From FEB-25 sp963822175 (GTDB lineage: Bacteria; Chloroflexota; Anaerolineae; Anaerolineales; UBA4823), in assembly GCA_963822175.1 (NCBI GenBank), contig CAWGGJ010000012.1, positions 62,001-126,000 on the forward strand: 64,000 bases of DNA. The letters are read 5' to 3'. Position numbers and translations under genes: made by a program. Positions within the stretch are counted from its first letter, which is position 1, and the number at the start of each line of letters is the position of its first letter. The notes beneath the pieces were generated by a model. It was not told the origin of the DNA and made no database searches. It saw only the letters and a list, made by a program, of their open reading frames with translations. Below, piece after piece: positions 1 through 8,478 of this stretch.

Positions 1-110
1 CCGGTCAGTGCCAGGCGTGCGGTCAGGACGGTCATCATCTGGCGCTGGGCGCGGTGTGGCGCCAGCACCAGGTGAAGCTGGTGCGGGGAAAGCTGAACAG
101 CGTGATCCAT
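1..110 (-). CDS. 5' end of an unidentified gene cut by the window edge
   Basis: The minus strand is open from an ATG at 108-110 to the window edge. It gives 36 residues beginning MDHAVQLSPHQLHLVLAPHR and continuing through an Arg/Gln-rich, Leu-rich stretch that looks protein-like, with GC-rich third positions. The plus strand here also has open frames, but they are low-complexity and start arbitrarily. An AGGA lies only two bases before the ATG, so the ribosome site is poor. I do not recognise the family with certainty from so short a piece. The gene would be divergent from the ABC exporter operon. Confidence 0.35.
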   Translation of the reverse strand, partial: MDHAVQLSPHQLHLVLAPHRAQRQMMTVLTARLALT

Positions 111-426
111 ATTCCTGGCGTAGTTCGAAGGGGGATATATATACGTTTCCATGTCCTGATTATATCAGAACATTTGTTCTAATTACATTAGAGTTTCATC
201 AATTCCACCCTTTTGACCTCTTCGATGAACAGGCACTAAAAATGCAACCTCTACCCTGTGCACAAAAATATAGTCAGGTACTAAAAGCGCCTGTGGGTTG
301 AGCTGTGGGTGATAATAGGAGCAAAAATCAAGCTTCCTTAAGGTGAATATAAGAATCCTGAGTATTTGAGTGTGGTAAAATCATGCGCCGCCAAAATGGT
401 GACTTTTAATTGTATAGTCTTATTCG
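111..426. other. Intergenic region ahead of the ABC exporter operon
   Basis: About 316 bases without a convincing gene. A short plus-strand open frame crosses it but has no family resemblance and no ribosome site. The region is AT-richer than its flanks and holds the putative promoter of the downstream operon near its right end. If the minus-strand gene at 1-110 is real, this is a divergent promoter region. Confidence 0.5.
413..418 (+). promoter_or_regulatory. Candidate -10 element (TATAGT) for the ABC exporter operon
   Basis: TATAGT ends eight bases before the ATG at 427. No good -35 box is visible at the usual spacing, and no purine-rich ribosome site lies between this hexamer and the start codon. 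The distance would put the transcription start at or next to the ATG, so the message may be leaderless. This is inferred from spacing only. Confidence 0.3.
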
Positions 427-1200
427 ATGAACACTTATTTCTCCTCCCCTTCCGCTCGCCCGGCTAACGACCACAGGCTGCTTATCCAGCTACGCCAGGT
501 GGTCAAGATATACAAAACTGCCGCAGGTGATTTCACTGCGCTCAGGGGTATCTCAGCTGACATTTATGCGGGGGAATTTGTGGGTGTGATCGGCAAGTCG
601 GGAGCGGGCAAGTCCACGCTGCTCAATATGATCACCGGGGCAGACGTGATCACCTCAGGTGAAGTGATCTTTAATCCTGTAGATGGGAAAAGTATCTCTA
701 TCCACGAATTGAGCGAAAATTCGCTGGCAGTTTGGCGTGGGCGCAACGTGGGCATCATTCATCAGTCTTTTCAACTGTTGCCCATGCTCAACCTGGTGGA
801 GAACATCATGCTGCCGGTGGATTTCAGTGGACAGTACAAGGGGCGGATCACCAAACAGCGCGCCCTCGAGCTGCTCAAGCTGGTAGAGCTGGAAGATCAT
901 GCCTACAAGCTGCCTGCTTATATCTCGGGAGGGCAGAAACAACGCGTGGCGATCGCGCGTTCACTGGCTAATGACCCACCCATCATCGTGGCAGATGAGC
1001 CAACCGGCAGCCTGGATACGCTCACCGCTGAAAATATCTTCGAGATATTTGAGAAACTTATTGAGCAGGGGCGCACCATTATCATGGTTACGCACGACAA
1101 CAACCTGGCGCCACGTTTCACCCGGCGCCTGCAGATCGCGGATGGGGCTGTCACATCCGATTCGGGCTATGCTCTGGCATCCATCCAGGAGCAGCAATGA
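427..1200 (+). CDS. ABC transporter ATP-binding protein (MacB/LolD type)
   Basis: A 257-residue cytoplasmic ATPase that would power the FtsX/MacB-type permease encoded downstream. Visible motifs are a Walker A loop GKSGAGKST (about residues 56-64), a Q-loop Gln in HQSFQLLP (about 112), a complete ABC signature ISGGQKQR (166-173), Walker B IIVADE (186-191) followed by a D-loop SLD, and the switch His in MVTHD. Length and motif spacing fit the LolD/MacB/FtsE family. Its stop overlaps the start of the next ATPase gene by four bases (ATGA), so the two are translationally coupled. It is probably the catalytically complete half of a heterodimeric ATPase pair. The start lacks a clear ribosome site. 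The substrate cannot be told from sequence. Confidence 0.93.
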   Translation: MNTYFSSPSARPANDHRLLIQLRQVVKIYKTAAGDFTALRGISADIYAGEFVGVIGKSGAGKSTLLNMITGADVITSGEVIFNPVDGKSISIHELSENSLAVWRGRNVGIIHQSFQLLPMLNLVENIMLPVDFSGQYKGRITKQRALELLKLVELEDHAYKLPAYISGGQKQRVAIARSLANDPPIIVADEPTGSLDTLTAENIFEIFEKLIEQGRTIIMVTHDNNLAPRFTRRLQIADGAVTSDSGYALASIQEQQ

Positions 1201-2312
1201 ACGGCACTCCTTCCACCCCCATGATCCAGCTGCGCCAGGTGGTCAAGCGCTTTAAGACCGGTGCAGGTGAGTACATTGGCTTGCGCGGTGTGGATGTAGA
1301 CATCATGGCAGGTCAGTTCGTCGCCGTTGTTGGCAAATCCGGCAGCGGTAAGTCCACCATGCTAAATATGATCACAGGGATCGACCACCCAACCTCGGGC
1401 GAAGTGCTGGTGAATGGGGTGAACATCTATAAAATGACCGAGAGTGAGCGCTCCTTGTTCCGTGGTCATAACCTGGGGATTGTCTTTCAGTTCTTCCAGC
1501 TGCTGCCCATGCTCACATTGCTTGAAAACACGATGCTCCCAATGGACTACTGTAATGCCTTTTCTCTCGCAGAGCGTCCTGAACGCGCCATGGAACTGCT
1601 CAAGATGGTCGGTTTACAGGGACAGGCACATAAGCTACCAGCAGCGGTGTCAAGTGGACAGCAGCAAGCTGCAGCGATTGCCCGGGCTCTGGCGACCGAC
1701 CCGCCCATCATCGTGGCGGATGAACCGACCGGGAACCTGGATTCACGGTCATCCGAAGAGATCATCGGCCTATTCAACCAATTGGTTGATCAGGGCAAGA
1801 CGATCATCCTGGTCACACATGATCCAACAATTACCAAACGTACCACTCGGACTTTGATCATCGCAGATGGCATGATCATCGACGAGACCGTTGCACGAGC
1901 GCTACCGCTGCTCACCCATACCCAAATGCTCAAGGTTTCCCATCTGCTCGAACGCCAGGAGATACCTGCCGGGAGTACCATCATCCATAAAGACCAGCAT
2001 TTTGACTACTTCTATATGATCGCCCAGGGTGAAGTGGAAGTTGTTTTACAACCGCCCAAGGCAGCTGAGCTGACCCTGGCTACGCTTGGTGAAGGTGAGT
2101 TTTTCGGCGAAGTCGAGCTGATACATGGCGGCAATTCGATAGCCAGCGTGCGCGCAAGCTCCGACCGACCAGTCAAACTGGTTGCGCTGCATCGCAAGGA
2201 TTTCACAGATATGCTAGTCGGCTCACCACTGACAGAAGAAGCCCTCTCGCGCATCGTCCAGGCACGCCTGGCAGAGCACAAGGCTGCGGACCGCAGAAAG
2301 TGGTTGTGGTAG
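1197..2312 (+). CDS. ABC ATPase fused to a cyclic-nucleotide-binding-like domain
   Basis: A 371-residue protein in two parts. Residues 1-235 form an ABC ATPase of the LolD/MacB type, with Walker A GKSGSGKST (46-54), Walker B IIVADE (171-176) and switch His 208. Residues about 240-365 form a Crp-like cNMP-binding beta-barrel containing FGEVELIHGG. Two key sites are degenerate. The ABC signature reads VSSGQQQA, so the third residue of SGGQ is Ser and the usual Arg after QQ is Ala. In the cNMP phosphate cassette the Pro-Arg that holds the phosphate is Asn-Ser (GGNSIASVRA). This looks like the non-catalytic or regulatory half of the exporter ATPase. The barrel may sense a different ligand or only serve protein contacts. 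It overlaps the upstream ATPase by four bases. Confidence 0.9.
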   Translation: MNGTPSTPMIQLRQVVKRFKTGAGEYIGLRGVDVDIMAGQFVAVVGKSGSGKSTMLNMITGIDHPTSGEVLVNGVNIYKMTESERSLFRGHNLGIVFQFFQLLPMLTLLENTMLPMDYCNAFSLAERPERAMELLKMVGLQGQAHKLPAAVSSGQQQAAAIARALATDPPIIVADEPTGNLDSRSSEEIIGLFNQLVDQGKTIILVTHDPTITKRTTRTLIIADGMIIDETVARALPLLTHTQMLKVSHLLERQEIPAGSTIIHKDQHFDYFYMIAQGEVEVVLQPPKAAELTLATLGEGEFFGEVELIHGGNSIASVRASSDRPVKLVALHRKDFTDMLVGSPLTEEALSRIVQARLAEHKAADRRKWLW

Positions 2313-2313
2313 T

Positions 2314-4702
2314 ATGATGCGCCCACGCTGGCATAAGGTCATTTCCGATCTATGGGATAACAAAATGCGCACCCTGCTGGTGGTGGCTTCCATCGCCGTG
2401 GGTGTATTTTCCATTGGAATGATCGCCGGGACATATGAGATCATCTCGCACGACATGGGTGCCTCCTATGCCTCGGCAAATCCAGCCAATATTGACCTGC
2501 ACACTGATGATTTCGGTGACGTTCTCCTGGATTCCATAAAAAACCTGGAAGGTGTGAAACAAGCTGAAGGGAGAAGATTCTTATCAGCCAGTGTCCGCGT
2601 TCCTGGTGGCGACTGGTCCAACATCGACCTGGATGCGATCAAGGATTTTTCTGATTCAGAAATCAACCTACTGCTGCCCGTCGAGGGAAGTCCCATCCCA
2701 GCCGATAAACAGGTATTGTTGGAAAGCCAGGTTTTGGATGATCTCTCCGTTAATGTTGGGGAGAGCCTGGAATTCCAGCTTCCCAATGGCAAAATCAAGA
2801 CCATGGTCGTGGCAGGGATCGTGCAGGACCAGACCACTGCGGCGGGCGATTTCCTGGCATCACCCCTGGGATATATCACCATGGATACGCTCCCCTGGCT
2901 TGGGCAACCCACCACATACAACCGCCTGTTTGCCACTGTGGACGGTGATTCCAACGATATCGATCACATCCGCGATGTTTCTGCAACTGTTTCAGACAAG
3001 CTGGATAAAAGCAATGTACAGGTACAACGGACCCAGTTAAACCAAACCAACGAACACCCCATGGCATCCACCGTTCAAGCCATCCTGGGCATCCTGATGG
3101 CATTGGGCATCCTGATCGTTTTCCTCAGTAGCTCGTTGATTGCCAATACACTTAACTCACTTCTGTCGCAACACATGCCGCATATCGGGGTGATGAAGCT
3201 GATCGGAGCGCGCAGCCAACAGATCTTCGCTATGTATATCGTGCTGATCCTGTTCTTCGGGCTGATCGCCTTGTTAATTGCCCTACCCACCGGAGGGCAG
3301 GCAGCTTATTTGCTCTCCAATTATGTTGCAACCATGTTGAATTTCAACCTGCAGGGTTACCGTATCGTTCCACTGGCTTATCTTTTGCAAATCATCGTCG
3401 CCATTTTGGTACCCCTGGCTGCCGGATTCATACCCATCATCAACGGCTCAAGGGTAAAAGTACAGACGGCTATCAGCAGTACTGGATTAAGCGGCAGCAA
3501 GAGCTCCATTGGCTGGTTGGAACGTTTAGGCAGCCGGGTGAAATGGATATCCCGACCGTTGTTGATCTCATTGCGTAACACCTTCAGGCGCAAACGCCGC
3601 CTATTGCTAACCCTGTTCACCTTAACCATTGGTGGCGCGATCTTCATTGGTGTATTCAACGTTCAGCTTTCTTTGAAAGATTTCGTCCTGATGACCGAGA
3701 AATATTTCATTGCTGATGTGACCGTAAATTTTGACCGACCCATACCGCCTGGATGAGATCGAACAGGTTGTGATGGACATCCCCTATGTGCAGTATGTTG
3801 AGGGTTGGTCATTCATTTCAGCGGACATCCTGCGCTCTGATGATAGTGTAGCGGATTATTTGACCATCCTGGCACCACCAGTGAATAGTAAATTAATCGA
3901 GCCGGTGATGCTGGAAGGGCGCTGGTTACAGCCAGGAGATACAACCGCCATCACAGTCAGTGAAGCCATTTGGACTCTCCACCCTGATCTTAAGCCAGGT
4001 GATCAGCTGAAGCTAAAGGTCAACGGACAGGAGGATGAATGGACCGTGGTGGGTATTTTCCGCTTCCTTAACCGGGACCAAATCATCGGATATGCCACAT
4101 ATGAGTATGTTTCCACGCTGATCAATCTACCCAACCAGTCTTATTCCTTCCGGGTCGTCACCGACGAACATACCCTGGCTTACCAGGAGCAAATGAGTGG
4201 GACGATAGACAGCACCCTGCGCGACCTTGGCTATCATGTAAGTGAAACCCAGGCAGGGTTGGCAACACTCCAAACCGCATCAGAAAGCCTGGCGATCCTG
4301 ATCAATTTTCTACTCGTCATGGCCTTGCTCACAGCAGTCGTTGGGAGCATCGGCCTGACCGGTACCATGGGTATGAATGTGATGGAGCGCACACGCGAGA
4401 TCGGTGTAATGCGTGCCATCGGTGCAACTGATGGACAAATCATGAGGACAGTCATGGTTGAAGGGATGATCATCGGCATGATCAGCTGGGTGCTGGCAGC
4501 GATCGCATCCTTCCCCATTACCTTCCTGTTAATCCGTATCATCAGCCTGGCGATCTTTAACTCTCCAAGCAACTTCTTGCTGAACCCATACGGATTTATC
4601 ATCTGGCTTGGATTGGTGTTGATATTATCAGCTGTAGCCAGTGTGCTGCCAGCCAGAAATGCCGCCCGCCTGACAATACGCGAGGTACTGGCGTACGAAT
4701 AG
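2314..4702 (+). pseudogene. FtsX/MacB-type ABC permease, interrupted by one frameshift
   Basis: About 795 residues in two frames: 2314-3756 and the continuation to 4702. The first part begins with a cytoplasmic segment and a transmembrane helix (LLVVASIAVGVFSIGMIAG), then a large extracytoplasmic domain, three further helices and a second FtsX unit. The second part holds the rest of the second periplasmic-type domain and the last helices, with the family motif RTREIGVMRAIGA. Around 3740-3755 the reading ..VNFDRPYRLDEIEQ.. is restored by removing one base, so a single insertion explains the break and nothing is missing. It starts one base after the ATPase stop. The duplicated FtsX layout and the neighbours fit a lipoprotein- or peptide-type exporter. 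Functional if the indel is a sequencing error. Confidence 0.88.
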
Positions 4703-4725
4703 CAATTTATATAGTGAGGTGTAAT

Positions 4726-5889
4726 ATGAAAAGAAATGTGAAATTCCTAGCCATCTTGATCATCATAACAATCCTGTTGAGCGGTTGCAACGCCATCGGT
4801 GTGCAGAGTTCCCCTACCAGCACTCCTGTCCCCACGGTGGAAGCCAGTAACTCCGTCATCAGCCAGGGTAACCTGGTACCCAAGGAGTACATGTATCTAG
4901 CCTTTCCTAGCGGAGGGCATATCTCCGAGGTTCTGGTTGAGCAAGGTGACCAGGTGACCGCAGGACAGGTATTAGCCAGCCTGGGTGACCGCGAACAATA
5001 CCAGGCTAACGTCACTGCTGCCCAGCTGGAGGTAGAAAATGCCCAGCAATCCCTGGATGATCTCAACACGAACGCCGAGATCTCTTCATCGAATGCGTGG
5101 CTGACTTTATTGGATGCCAATGAGAGCCTCATCCAGGCTGAGATCGCCTGGGCGAATTTTGATACAGACGAGTACCAGAAAAAGATCGATGATGCCAATC
5201 TTAAGGTATCCGAGGCGAAGACTGCCCTGGATGATGCCCAAACCGAATTCGATAAATATGCCAACCTGGATCCCGACAACTCAACTTACAAGAATGCGGA
5301 AGATGACTTAAAGAAAGCACAGCAGGACTATGACGATGCGGTCCATGAGCGCGATCAGCTGATCATCGACCGGGACCAGGCTCAAGCCAACCTGGAGCTG
5401 GCACAAGAGCTTCAATCCAAGGCGCAGAGTGATTATGATGCCACTCGCACGGGACCCGACCCCGACCAGCTCAAACTTGCCCAGATGAATCTGGATACCG
5501 CCCAGGCGCATTTGACTGCCGCCCAATCGGCTATGGATAACCTGGACTTAAAGGCTCCCTTCGCTGGTACCGTGGTGGAGGTGAACGTCGATCCTGGCCA
5601 GCTGATCGGTACGGATACCTGGGCAGTCCTGGTTGCCGATTTCTCAGAATGGTATGTGGAGACGAATGACCTCAATGAACAGGAAGTGGTTAAGGTTTCC
5701 ATAGGCCAGGGGGCTGCCATCAGCCCGGACGCCCTGCCTGACCTGCAGATGGCCGGCGTGGTGACTGAAATTGCCGACAGATTCAATGTACAAGCCGGTG
5801 ATGTGCTGTATAAGGTGCGCCTGCTGGTTGAGCAGCCTGACTCACTTCTCAAATGGGGCATGACCGTGGAGATCACCTTCAATCCATAA
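4726..5889 (+). CDS. Lipoprotein membrane-fusion (HlyD/MacA-like) adaptor of the ABC exporter
   Basis: A 387-residue exported adaptor. The ATG at 4726 is preceded by GAGGTG. An upstream in-frame GTG lies before that ribosome site and is less likely. The N-terminus is a lipoprotein signal (MKRNVKFLAILIIITILLSG, then Cys), followed by a Pro/Thr/Ser linker. A first biotinyl-lipoyl half (GHISEVLVEQGDQVTAGQVL) leads into a long Ala/Gln/Asp-rich coiled coil (about residues 100-260), then the second lipoyl half (LKAPFAGTVVEVNVDPGQLI) and a beta-barrel. This order is typical of MacA/HlyD proteins. It lies 24 bases after the permease gene and ends the operon at a strong terminator. It would link the permease to the cell envelope. 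Confidence 0.9.
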   Translation: MKRNVKFLAILIIITILLSGCNAIGVQSSPTSTPVPTVEASNSVISQGNLVPKEYMYLAFPSGGHISEVLVEQGDQVTAGQVLASLGDREQYQANVTAAQLEVENAQQSLDDLNTNAEISSSNAWLTLLDANESLIQAEIAWANFDTDEYQKKIDDANLKVSEAKTALDDAQTEFDKYANLDPDNSTYKNAEDDLKKAQQDYDDAVHERDQLIIDRDQAQANLELAQELQSKAQSDYDATRTGPDPDQLKLAQMNLDTAQAHLTAAQSAMDNLDLKAPFAGTVVEVNVDPGQLIGTDTWAVLVADFSEWYVETNDLNEQEVVKVSIGQGAAISPDALPDLQMAGVVTEIADRFNVQAGDVLYKVRLLVEQPDSLLKWGMTVEITFNP

Positions 5890-5896
5890 ATAAACT

Positions 5897-5933
5897 GAGA
5901 CCCGGCAAAACCCGGGTCTCGTTATTCTATTTT
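5897..5933 (+). terminator. Rho-independent terminator after the ABC exporter operon
   Basis: A perfect 9-bp GC-rich stem, GAGACCCGG paired with CCGGGTCTC (5897-5905 and 5912-5920), with a six-base loop. It is followed by a T-rich stretch ending in TTTTT. It begins eight bases after the adaptor stop codon. Confidence 0.8.
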
Positions 5934-6066
5934 TCCTGCCAGGCTGAAAAAGCCCAAATAAAATATGTATCCTTTTAGAGCTTAATGCATCTAATTAGAC
6001 TGGTCCAGAATAAATTGATCATCAATCGATGGCTCAGCCTCTGGATATCTTACCTCGGAGAAAAAT

Positions 6067-6279
6067 ATGCCTATCTTTGAATTCGTCTGTATCGACTGTG
6101 GAATGCCGTTTGAGGAGCTTGTAATGAGCATCAACAAAACAGGTGAGGTCACCTGCCCATCCTGCCAGGGTCAGAACATCACCAAGAAAATCTCCACCTT
6201 TGCCTCCAGGCTTTCGAATGTCAGCTCTTATTCGTTCGGGAACGCCTCTAGCTCAAGCTGCAGCACTGGCAGCGTTTGA
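6067..6279 (+). CDS. FmdB-type zinc-ribbon protein
   Basis: A 70-residue protein that starts MPIFEFVCIDCG and has a second pair CPSC about 25 residues later. This is the CxxC...CxxC knuckle pair of the FmdB/CxxC_CxxC_SSSS putative regulatory family. The Ser-rich tail (NASSSSCSTGSV) is also typical. GGAG precedes the ATG. It is a stand-alone small gene closed by a hairpin terminator. The molecular role of the family is not well defined; metal binding is inferred from the cysteines. Confidence 0.85.
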   Translation: MPIFEFVCIDCGMPFEELVMSINKTGEVTCPSCQGQNITKKISTFASRLSNVSSYSFGNASSSSCSTGSV

Positions 6280-6318
6280 GGGACGTAATTTTAGATCGAC
6301 CGTGAGTCGATGATATCC

Positions 6319-6375
6319 CTGCAGCGCAGAGGTCGGGTAGAGAGAAGCCATCCGACCATGCGCTGCAGTTTATTT
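6319..6375 (+). terminator. Long hairpin terminator after the zinc-ribbon gene
   Basis: An inverted repeat in two segments. CTGCAGCGCA (6319-6328) pairs with TGCGCTGCAG (6359-6368). GGTCGG (6331-6336) pairs with CCGACC (6352-6357). A small internal bulge separates them, and TTTATTT follows. It sits between the zinc-ribbon stop and the promoter of the dynamin-like gene, so it most likely insulates the two. Confidence 0.7.
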
Positions 6376-6380
6376 AACGC

Positions 6381-6386
6381 TATAAT
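6381..6386 (+). promoter_or_regulatory. Candidate -10 box (TATAAT) for the dynamin-like gene
   Basis: A consensus TATAAT lies 22 bases before the likely ATG at 6409 and just after the preceding terminator. A ribosome site (GAGGAG, 6394-6399) follows it. No clear -35 hexamer was found because the terminator stem occupies that position. Confidence 0.4.
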
Positions 6387-6408
6387 CAACCTTGAGGAGA
6401 GTTCCACC

Positions 6409-8145
6409 ATGCGTATCCTGACTGATGCACAAGAAAACCTGCTCAAAGATTCACGCACTTTATTGAATGACCTGCGTGTTTCATTGATCCAATTTGGCGC
6501 GACACCCGAGGATCATGAGACCCTGGCCGATTCCATCCGCCAGCTGGACGAGCTGTTCCTGATGGTGGTGGTGGGAGAGTTCAACTCGGGGAAAAGTGCC
6601 TTTATTAATGCCCTGTTGGGGCAGAAGATACTCAAGGAAGGTGTCACACCTACCACCACGCAAATCAATGTGCTGCAGTTCGGCGATACCCAGGAACGGC
6701 GGGTGGAGAATGAAAACCTGCACATCCTGACCGCCCCGGTGGAATTGTTGGCTGAGCTGAATATCGTGGATACGCCCGGAACAAATGCCATCATCCGCCA
6801 GCACGAAGCCATCACCCAGCAATTCGTCCCCCGTTCCGACCTGGTGTTGTTCGTCACTTCAGCCGACCGTCCCTTCACCGAGAGCGAACGCGCCTTCCTC
6901 GAAAAAATCCGGGATTGGGGTAAAAAAGTGGTCATCGTGTTGAATAAGATCGACCTGTTTCAAACGACGGAAGAGCAAGACCAGGTAATGACGTTCATCA
7001 GCGAAAATGCACGCGCCCTGCTGGGCATCACCCCCGAAATTTTCCCCGTCAGTGCCCGTTTGGCGCTGCGCGCTAAAATGGGTGAGCCAGCTGTCTGGCA
7101 AGACAGCTTGTTCGAAGCGCTTGAAAACTATATTCAATCCACCTTGGATGAGAAAGGACGCCTGTTCTTAAAATTCATGAACCCCCTGGGTGTAGGATCG
7201 CACCTGGTGGAAAAATACCTGCAGGTGACCAATTCGCGCCTTGAGCTGCTCAAAACGGATTTCACCATGCTGCAGGATGTAGACTCGCAGCTTGGCCTTT
7301 ACCACGAAGACATGCGCCGTGACCTTGAATTCCGCATGTCAGACATTGATAATGTGCTCTACGAGATGGAGCAGCGCGGACAGGATTACTTCGATGAAAC
7401 CCTGCGCCTGAGTCGTGTATTTGACTTGCTCAACAAAACCCGCATCCAAAAGGAATTCGAGCAGCGCGTGGTGGCGGATGTGCCCCAGCGGATTGAAAGC
7501 AAGGTGAACGAGATGATCGATTGGCTGGTTGAGGCCAATCTTAAGCAGTGGCAGGCGGTGATGGAGCATGTTGCTGATCGACGGCGCCAGCACGAGGAAC
7601 GCATCATTGGCGATGCCGCGGGCGGTTCTTTCCATTACGATCGCGAGCACCTGATCGAAGGTGTGGGACGTGAAGCTCAACGCGTGGTCGAGAAGTATGA
7701 CCGAAAAGAGGAGGCGCGCCTGATGGCAGAAGGTGCCCAAACAGCCGTGGCTGCCCTGGCTGCCACCGAGGTGGGGGCAATAAGCCTCGGTGCGCTGATC
7801 GCTGTCCTGGCCACTACCGCTGCAGCCGATGCCACCGGCATCCTGCTTGCCAGCGTGGTGGCATTGTTGGGATTATTCATCATTCCCGCCAAGAAGCGCC
7901 AGGCTAAAAATGAGCTGCGGGGGAAGATCGCTACAATGAGGGAACAGCTGATGCAATCCCTGCGAGCGCAGTTTGAGCAGGAGATGGAGCGTGGGATACA
8001 GGATATCAAGGAGGCCATCGCCCCCTACTCCCGCTTCGTGCGCTCTGAGCAAAGCAAACTTGAGCAAGTGCAATCCAAATTGGATGAAACGAAGAACAGC
8101 CTGGAGCGACTGAAAGTACAGGTGGGAGAAGTGATTGCAGGGTGA
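6409..8145 (+). CDS. Dynamin-family GTPase (bacterial dynamin-like protein)
   Basis: A 578-residue membrane-remodelling type GTPase. The ATG at 6409 has GAGGAG eight bases upstream; the open frame extends further 5' but through the terminator and promoter. GTPase motifs are the P-loop GEFNSGKS (about 56-63), switch threonines in VTPTTTQ (about 79-85), G3 DTPG (121-124) and G4 NKID (179-182). A helical bundle follows. Near residues 440-495 are two adjoining hydrophobic Ala/Leu/Val segments ending in FIIPAKKR, which look like a membrane paddle or hairpin. The last 80 residues are coiled coil. Membrane fusion, fission or repair is known for the family; the role here is inferred. It appears to be monocistronic. 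Confidence 0.9.
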   Translation: MRILTDAQENLLKDSRTLLNDLRVSLIQFGATPEDHETLADSIRQLDELFLMVVVGEFNSGKSAFINALLGQKILKEGVTPTTTQINVLQFGDTQERRVENENLHILTAPVELLAELNIVDTPGTNAIIRQHEAITQQFVPRSDLVLFVTSADRPFTESERAFLEKIRDWGKKVVIVLNKIDLFQTTEEQDQVMTFISENARALLGITPEIFPVSARLALRAKMGEPAVWQDSLFEALENYIQSTLDEKGRLFLKFMNPLGVGSHLVEKYLQVTNSRLELLKTDFTMLQDVDSQLGLYHEDMRRDLEFRMSDIDNVLYEMEQRGQDYFDETLRLSRVFDLLNKTRIQKEFEQRVVADVPQRIESKVNEMIDWLVEANLKQWQAVMEHVADRRRQHEERIIGDAAGGSFHYDREHLIEGVGREAQRVVEKYDRKEEARLMAEGAQTAVAALAATEVGAISLGALIAVLATTAAADATGILLASVVALLGLFIIPAKKRQAKNELRGKIATMREQLMQSLRAQFEQEMERGIQDIKEAIAPYSRFVRSEQSKLEQVQSKLDETKNSLERLKVQVGEVIAG

Positions 8146-8478
8146 GCTTGTGAAATTTGTGACATACAATACTTGACTTGGGTTTGAATTGGAATAATAA
8201 TATCAACATGATTAAAAAAGGAGGCAGAATAAGATTATATTTTATGCCTTCCAATCAGGTTAATATTTTATAATCGGATGCGATAATCCAAATAATATAT
8301 TGGGTTGCTTACCTTCATTTGCGTATTCATTGAGCCTGGAAGGGTTTTGGGGGAGCTGACAACAAAAATGATTTCGATTTCATAACAGTTCTGGAAATGG
8401 GTACTTCTGAGCTGACTAAAATTAATCCGATAAATAATAACTCAACAGCCAATACAAACATGATGTGAGGAGGAAACA
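8146..8478 (+). other. AT-rich intergenic region ahead of the secreted propeller gene
   Basis: About 333 bases with no open frame worth calling. It is clearly AT-richer than the genes on both sides. A GGAGG follows an ATG near 8210-8225 but leads nowhere. The ribosome site GAGGAGG for the gene at 8479 lies at its right edge. I see no strong hairpin or repeat. Confidence 0.5.

Noticed and set aside
8..301. 97-codon plus-strand open frame at the left edge
   Set aside because: Low-complexity Gly/Ala/Arg start, no ribosome site, and a more protein-like minus-strand frame covers its GC-rich part.
655..942. Antisense open frames inside the first ABC ATPase gene
   Set aside because: They are shadows of a strongly conserved gene and show no family motif.
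1197..1200. TGA recoded to an amino acid throughout the genome
   Set aside because: TGA serves as the normal stop at many overlapping starts (for example 1198-1200 and 48493-48495), so there is no general recoding.
6310..6408. N-terminal extension of the dynamin-like protein
   Set aside because: It would translate the terminator hairpin and TATAAT box; the ATG at 6409 has a good ribosome site.
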